Assembly (NCBI GenBank): GCA_018899075.1
Contig: JAHIIS010000042.1
Coordinates: 1 to 10,844 of the forward strand
Length of the DNA stretch: 10,844 nt
Reading direction: 5' to 3'
DNA from: Candidatus Omnitrophota bacterium
GTDB taxonomy: Bacteria; Omnitrophota; Gorgyraeia; JAFGHF01
Under the pieces are notes generated by a model. That model did not search any database. It saw only the letters and a program-made list of their open reading frames with translations, and was not told the DNA's origin. Shown here piece by piece: positions 5,987 to 10,844 of the stretch. Within the stretch, counting starts at the first letter, position 1, and each line of letters begins with the position of its first letter. The translations under genes and the position numbers were made by a program.

Positions 5987-7643
5987 AAAAGTTTCCCTGC
6001 CAGTTATTTATAGAAGGTGAATAAGCTAAATCTACTGTCTGGCCTGCCTCAAGCAGAGGAAAAGCCCCCGCCTTGTTGTACCCTATCACCTCACAAGTAA
6101 GCCGGCCGTCTGTAACCCAAAATTTTATATGATTGCCTGCGACTATGGAAGTCTTAGTTCTGACTTTCAATCCGGATGAGCAGATTACCGGTTGAGGATT
6201 ATCTGCCCCAAAAGGCGAAAGAGCCTCTAATTCATCAATTAAATCCGCATCTAAATTAGAAAGGGGCATCTCAACATCTATCTCTAAAGTAGGAACGAGG
6301 TCTTCCGGCAGGAGCATCCCTTTAGCTACTCTATTAATTGCCTGGAAAAATTCGGCAAATCGGGCCTTCTTGAGTTTCAGCCCGCAGGCGCGCCTGTGGC
6401 CTCCGTATTCTTCAAGCAAATCCTTGCATCTCTTTAGCGCCTCTAAAAGATGGAAGTTGCCGATTGAACGGCCGGAACCCCGCCCGAAATCGTCCTCTAA
6501 AGTCATCATAATTGTCGGGCGCAGGTAGCGCTCCACCAGGCGTGAAGCCACAATGCCGATTACTCCCCGATGCCAATGCGGCGCACCCAACACAATTATA
6601 TTGTGTTCCTTGAAATTGATCCGGCTTTCTACCTGCTCTACGGCCTCCTGAAGGGTCCGGCTTTCAATCCTTTGCCTGAGGCGGTTTCCCTGATTGAGTT
6701 TTTTCGCAAGATTTTGGGCCTCAAGTTCTGTCTCGGCCAAAAGTAGCCTTAAAGAATCTTCGGGGCTGCCTAACCTTCCGCTGGCATTTATTCTTGGCCC
6801 CAGAATATAGCCGATGTGTCTGGCGTTAATCTCCCGATTGGCCAGGCCCGAAGCCTCCATCAAGGCCAGAAGGCCCAATTTCTTAGTCTGCCTTATACTG
6901 GCCAGGCCGCATTTGACTAAAATCCTATTTTCCCCCGTAAGAGGGACGACGTCGCCTACTGTGCCCAGGGCAACAATATCCAGGTGTTTATCTAAAATAT
7001 CCTTTTGATTATCCGTAAGCGCGCAGGCAACTTTTGCGGCCAGGCCCACCCCGGCCAGGTGCTTATACGGATAGGGGCAGCCCTTCTGTAAAGGATTGAT
7101 AATTGCCCAGGCCCTTTGAGGCAATGCGTCCCCTTTAGGCTGATGATGGTCGCAAACTATAGTGTCAATGCCCATTTTTTTCAGATAATCTATCTGCTTA
7201 TGAGCAGAAATCCCGCAATCAACCGTAATTAAAAGGCCGACCCCCGTCTTTGCGGCCTCTCTGGCGCCTTTTTCATTTAAGCCGTAGCCTTCCTCAAGCC
7301 TATTCGGGAGATAATGGCATACATCAGCGCCCATCTCTTTAAGCACGGAAGTCAACAGGGCAACGCTGGTAATGCCGTCGATATCGTAATCGCCCCAGAC
7401 CATAATTCTTTTGCCCTCGAGAATAGCCTTTTTAATCCTTTGCACCGCCTTTTTCATCCCTCTTAAAAGGAAGGGGTCGTGTAAATTCGCCAAATCGCAA
7501 TCCAAAAAGCTCCTTGCTTCTTCGGCGCTTGTAACTCCGCGGTTAATCAGGACCTGGGCGCAAACCCGGGATATATCCAGAGCCCGGCTGATCTCCTTCT
7601 GCAATCTTTCGTTGGACTGTTTAATCTTCCAGATTTTTGCCAT
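5940..7643 (-). CDS. recJ: Single-stranded-DNA-specific exonuclease RecJ
   Basis: A 5'-3' ssDNA exonuclease of the DHH phosphoesterase family, used in recombination, mismatch and base-excision repair. Motifs in the 567-residue product are DYDIDG (85-90), DCG (142-144), DHH (165-167), GTVGDVVPL (227-235), LGPRINASGRLG (281-292), HWHRGVIGIVASRL in the DHHA1 region (356-369), GRGSGRSI (387-394) and GGHRRACG (414-421). A C-terminal OB-like domain follows (about 465-560), with SPFGADNPQP at its start. The metal-binding Asp and His residues are all present; GTVGDV has Gly where many family members have Ala. The start is ATG at 7643, 4 nt after the secDF stop. The longer frame begins with TTG at 7715 inside secDF and adds residues unlike RecJ. 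No strong ribosome-binding site is seen, so coupling to secDF is likely. The 3' end overlaps rpmB. Confidence 0.96.
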   Translation of the reverse strand: MAKIWKIKQSNERLQKEISRALDISRVCAQVLINRGVTSAEEARSFLDCDLANLHDPFLLRGMKKAVQRIKKAILEGKRIMVWGDYDIDGITSVALLTSVLKEMGADVCHYLPNRLEEGYGLNEKGAREAAKTGVGLLITVDCGISAHKQIDYLKKMGIDTIVCDHHQPKGDALPQRAWAIINPLQKGCPYPYKHLAGVGLAAKVACALTDNQKDILDKHLDIVALGTVGDVVPLTGENRILVKCGLASIRQTKKLGLLALMEASGLANREINARHIGYILGPRINASGRLGSPEDSLRLLLAETELEAQNLAKKLNQGNRLRQRIESRTLQEAVEQVESRINFKEHNIIVLGAPHWHRGVIGIVASRLVERYLRPTIMMTLEDDFGRGSGRSIGNFHLLEALKRCKDLLEEYGGHRRACGLKLKKARFAEFFQAINRVAKGMLLPEDLVPTLEIDVEMPLSNLDADLIDELEALSPFGADNPQPVICSSGLKVRTKTSIVAGNHIKFWVTDGRLTCEVIGYNKAGAFPLLEAGQTVDLAYSPSINNWQGNFSIQLKLEDLKISSDG

Positions 7644-7647
7644 CGTT

Positions 7648-9813
7648 TTATTTTTTCCCGCGCCAATCGACAAGAATAGGGCTGGCCACAAAGATGGAAG
7701 AGTATGTGCCCACAATTACGCCCACCAGAAGCACAAAGGCAAAGTCGTTAATTACGGCTCCGCCTAAGAAAAACAAAGCGCCGACGACCAAAAGCGTGGT
7801 CAAGGAAGTAAGCAGAGTCCTGCCTAAGGTCTGATTGATGCTGAGATTGATAATCTCCCGATAGCCCGTGCGGCGCATCAGCCTGGTGTCTTCGCGAATG
7901 CGGTCAAAGACTACAATGGTATCGTTGATGGAATAACCGACGACAGTCAAAAGCGCCGCAATTACAGGGACAGAAAACTCCCTCCCCGCTAAACTTAAAG
8001 CCCCGGCGGTAATTAAGACATCGTGAAAAAGCGCGATAATTGCCGCAATCGCAAAACGGAATTCAAAACGCAGAGAGATATATATACAGATACAAACCAG
8101 GGCGATAGCCAGGGCTTTAACGGCCTTGCCGGCCAAATCTTTGCCTATCGCCGGTCCGACTTTTTCTACTCTTAGAATCTCAAACCTGTTTTCGGGAAAA
8201 TCGGCCTTAAATTTATCGATAATCCTGTCTGAGGTATCGGCGTAAGTCCTGACCAAGATGTCTCTTTTGTCTTTATATTGCTGGATAGGCGAATCCCCCA
8301 GATTTATCTCTTTCAGCGCATTCCTGACCTGGTCGGCGGAGACCGCTTTCTCAAAACGGAATTCCTGAAGCGAGCCTCCGGAAAAGTCTATCCCCAGGTT
8401 TTCCCTGCCGCGCGCTCCGAGGCTGACTATCCCGACGGCAATTAGGAACAAGGAAATAAAGTAGGCGATTTTCCTCTTGCCGATAAAATCAAAACGGGGA
8501 TTCTTTACAAACTGGAACATAGGCAAACGCTTCAAGACCCCGCCCAAAGACAGGACATCGAAGATAAGGCGGCTGAGCACCAGAGCCGTAAACATACTGG
8601 CTAAAATGCCGATGGTTAAAGTAGTGGCAAAGCCCTTTACGGGGCCGGTGCCGAACTGAAAAAGGATAAAGGCAACAATCAAAGTGGTCACATTGGCGTC
8701 TAAAATAGTCAAAAAGGCCTTCTGGTAGCCGCTGGAAATGGCCAGACGCAACGTCTTTCCCAGCTTCAATTCTTCTCTTATTCTTTCAAAGATGAGCACA
8801 TTAGCATCAACCGCCATACCGATGGTCAGGACAATTCCGGCGATACCGGGAAGGGTTAAGGTTGCGCCGAGGGGAGGGTAAGAGAGCACGCCCAGAATAA
8901 TGACTAAATTAAGGCAGAGGGCAAAATTGGCAATTAATCCCGCCCATAAATAATATCCGCACATAAAGAGCAGGACCAGAATTGCCCCCACAATAATCGA
9001 CCTTACGCCCTTTTCTATAGAATCCCCTCCTAAGGCTGCGCCTACGGTCCTTTCCTCCTCTACCTGAATAGGGGCAGGAAGCGCGCCTGTGCGCAAGACT
9101 AAAGCAAGGTCGGCACACTCGTCTTCACTGAAACGGCCGGTAATCTGGCCGCGTCCCGCGGGTATCTCGCTCTGAATAACCGGGGCGCTTTTTAGCTTTC
9201 CGTCTAAAACAATGGCCAGTCTTTTGCCGATATTATTTTTAGTAATGCGGGCGAAACGCCGGGCGCCGGGGGGGTTTAAACTAAAACTGACATAAGGATT
9301 AATCTGCATCGCGCTCCATTCGACGCGGGCATCGACCAGGCTATCTCCCATAAGCGAAGGCTCTTTCTCCAAAAGCAGGGGTTTGTTATCCAGGTATTTC
9401 AGTTCGTATCCGGCAGGCGCACTTCCTTCCAAAGCCGCGTTGAGCTTTTCTACTTCTTCGTTGACCAATCTAAACTCCAGATGCGCCGTCTGCTTGATAA
9501 TCTGCAGGGCCCTGTCCCTATCCGTAACGCCGGGCAGCTGCACCACAATATGGTCTTTTCCCTGTTTCTGGATGAGCGGCTCGCCCACCCCGAATTGGTC
9601 GATGCGGTTGCGGATTATCTCAATGGCCCGGTCTGTGGCGTCGTGGCGCATCTCCTGGGGTATCTTATCGATATCGACTTTGAGGATAAGGTGCATCCCG
9701 CCTTTTAAATCCAGGCCCAGCTTTACCTTCTCTTGCGGCGGATAGGCCATCCAGACAGCCCAGCCCACTACCGCCGCCACCAACAACGCCTTCCACTTCA
9801 AATTCCTAATCAT
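7648..9813 (-). CDS. secDF: Fused protein translocase subunit SecDF
   Basis: A proton-driven accessory of the SecYEG translocon that pulls exported proteins across the membrane. It is one 721-residue chain with a SecD half (1 to about 430) and a SecF half (about 440-721). The SecD half has an N-terminal membrane anchor (about 9-24), LGLDLKGG (32-39), QLPG (92-95), a periplasmic P1 domain, and a five-helix bundle with VDANVLIFERIREE (D336). The SecF half has its own anchor (about 449-466), LGIDFSGG (473-480), VGPAIGKDL (552-560), HDV (D598) and GYSINDTIVVFDRIRE (626-641). The conserved membrane aspartates expected for proton transfer are present. Fusion of SecD and SecF is known in several phyla; the P1 region is compact compared with E. 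coli SecD. The start is ATG at 9813, which overlaps a five-codon minigene. The stop is 4 nt before recJ. Confidence 0.97.
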   Translation of the reverse strand: MIRNLKWKALLVAAVVGWAVWMAYPPQEKVKLGLDLKGGMHLILKVDIDKIPQEMRHDATDRAIEIIRNRIDQFGVGEPLIQKQGKDHIVVQLPGVTDRDRALQIIKQTAHLEFRLVNEEVEKLNAALEGSAPAGYELKYLDNKPLLLEKEPSLMGDSLVDARVEWSAMQINPYVSFSLNPPGARRFARITKNNIGKRLAIVLDGKLKSAPVIQSEIPAGRGQITGRFSEDECADLALVLRTGALPAPIQVEEERTVGAALGGDSIEKGVRSIIVGAILVLLFMCGYYLWAGLIANFALCLNLVIILGVLSYPPLGATLTLPGIAGIVLTIGMAVDANVLIFERIREELKLGKTLRLAISSGYQKAFLTILDANVTTLIVAFILFQFGTGPVKGFATTLTIGILASMFTALVLSRLIFDVLSLGGVLKRLPMFQFVKNPRFDFIGKRKIAYFISLFLIAVGIVSLGARGRENLGIDFSGGSLQEFRFEKAVSADQVRNALKEINLGDSPIQQYKDKRDILVRTYADTSDRIIDKFKADFPENRFEILRVEKVGPAIGKDLAGKAVKALAIALVCICIYISLRFEFRFAIAAIIALFHDVLITAGALSLAGREFSVPVIAALLTVVGYSINDTIVVFDRIREDTRLMRRTGYREIINLSINQTLGRTLLTSLTTLLVVGALFFLGGAVINDFAFVLLVGVIVGTYSSIFVASPILVDWRGKK

Positions 9814-9827
9814 CCCTGAAACTCCAT
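9810..9827 (-). CDS. Possible five-codon leader minigene overlapping the secDF start
   Basis: ATG GAG TTT CAG GGA TGA (9827-9810) follows an AAGGAG motif at 9837-9832, the best ribosome-binding site in this intergenic region, at a 4-nt spacing. Its TGA overlaps the secDF ATG in the arrangement ATGA, so ribosomes ending the minigene could restart on secDF. The alternative is that GGAG at 9825-9822, 8 nt before the secDF ATG, is simply the secDF ribosome-binding site and the minigene is accidental. Both readings fit the sequence. Confidence 0.3.
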   Translation of the reverse strand: MEFQG

Positions 9828-9849
9828 ATTTCTCCTTTTACTTCCATAT

Positions 9850-9949
9850 GGTTAGCTTGGTGTTCTTGCGTTCCTTTATGGCGAGGGGTGGCAAAGGTTT
9901 CAGCGAACCTTTGACAGGACCCCGAGCCCTGCGAAACAAGAACGCCGAG

Positions 9950-9955
<6 letters not shown>
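9850..9955. repeat. 106-nt palindromic element (long imperfect hairpin) between yajC and secDF
   Basis: The outer arms are 19 nt each (9850-9868 and 9937-9955) and pair along their whole length: 17 Watson-Crick pairs plus two T·G positions (9858/9947 and 9861/9944) when read on the plus strand. Inside lie a helix GGC/GCC (9880-9882 with 9926-9928), tandem GA/GA opposite each other (9883-9884 with 9924-9925), a GGGGT/ACCCC helix (9885-9889 with 9919-9923), and an apical perfect 8-bp stem CAAAGGTT/AACCTTTG (9892-9899 with 9906-9913) closing a 6-nt loop. There is no T-run on either strand, so it is not an ordinary intrinsic terminator. It contains no coding frame of note. It could be a dispersed palindromic repeat (REP- or MITE-like) or a structured RNA element controlling secDF. 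The sequence alone does not decide. Confidence 0.85.

Positions 9956-10844
<889 letters not shown>

Noticed and set aside
7644..7715. Extension of recJ to a TTG at 7715 within secDF.
   Set aside because: The extra 24 residues do not resemble RecJ. ATG at 7643 fits both the family N-terminus and the 4-nt spacing after secDF.
9808..9846. A 13-codon frame starting at the ATG near 9846 and ending within the secDF start.
   Set aside because: It has no ribosome-binding site and begins directly at the palindrome edge. The five-codon frame is the better placed candidate.

Overview
The window looks like a core chromosomal stretch from an uncultured, Gram-negative-type bacterium of mid GC content, with very compact gene packing. 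The gene set and protein style (fused SecDF, a C-x2-C/C-x2-C zinc-ribbon L28, a sigma-70 with a long basic spacer, a divergent NIF3 protein next to dnaG) would fit a Candidatus Omnitrophota-like lineage. That placement is inference from protein style only; nothing here is a decisive taxonomic marker.

Layout. Two leftward gene blocks flank one short rightward gene. The right block (10844 to 5940, minus strand) reads tgt (5' end cut by the window edge) - yajC - [106-nt palindromic element] - secDF - recJ. The left block (about 5590 to 1, minus strand) reads cvpA - NIF3-like - dnaG - rpoD - unknown exported protein - tRNA-Val(CAC), with the tRNA cut by the window edge. Between them, rpmB (ribosomal protein L28) is transcribed rightward. 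It is divergent from cvpA and convergent with recJ, with a 47-bp 3' overlap.

Function. The left block is a variant of the macromolecular synthesis operon: primase and the primary sigma factor together, preceded by a CvpA membrane protein and a NIF3-like metal protein, and followed by a secreted protein of unknown function and a tRNA. Junctions are extremely tight: TAG directly followed by ATG twice, one ATGA overlap, 4 nt after rpoD, and 1 nt between the last stop codon and the tRNA. The right block is the widespread tgt-yajC-secDF cluster (queuosine tRNA modification plus the Sec translocon accessory complex) with recJ (5'-3' ssDNA exonuclease) as its last gene. The 98-bp region between cvpA and rpmB carries two back-to-back sigma-70-type promoters, both with 17-bp spacers and extended -10 (TGn) elements. 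The cvpA promoter fixes its translation start well inside the longest open frame.

Most unusual features. (1) A 106-nt imperfect palindrome (9850-9955) sits between yajC and secDF. It has 19-bp arms and internal paired segments, and supplies the last codon and stop of yajC. (2) cvpA, the NIF3 gene and dnaG lie in one continuous reading phase, interrupted only by two amber codons. (3) A five-codon minigene overlaps the secDF start. (4) An unrecognised exported protein is wedged between rpoD and a tRNA. No complete novel defence or mobile system is visible; apart from the palindrome, the window is housekeeping.
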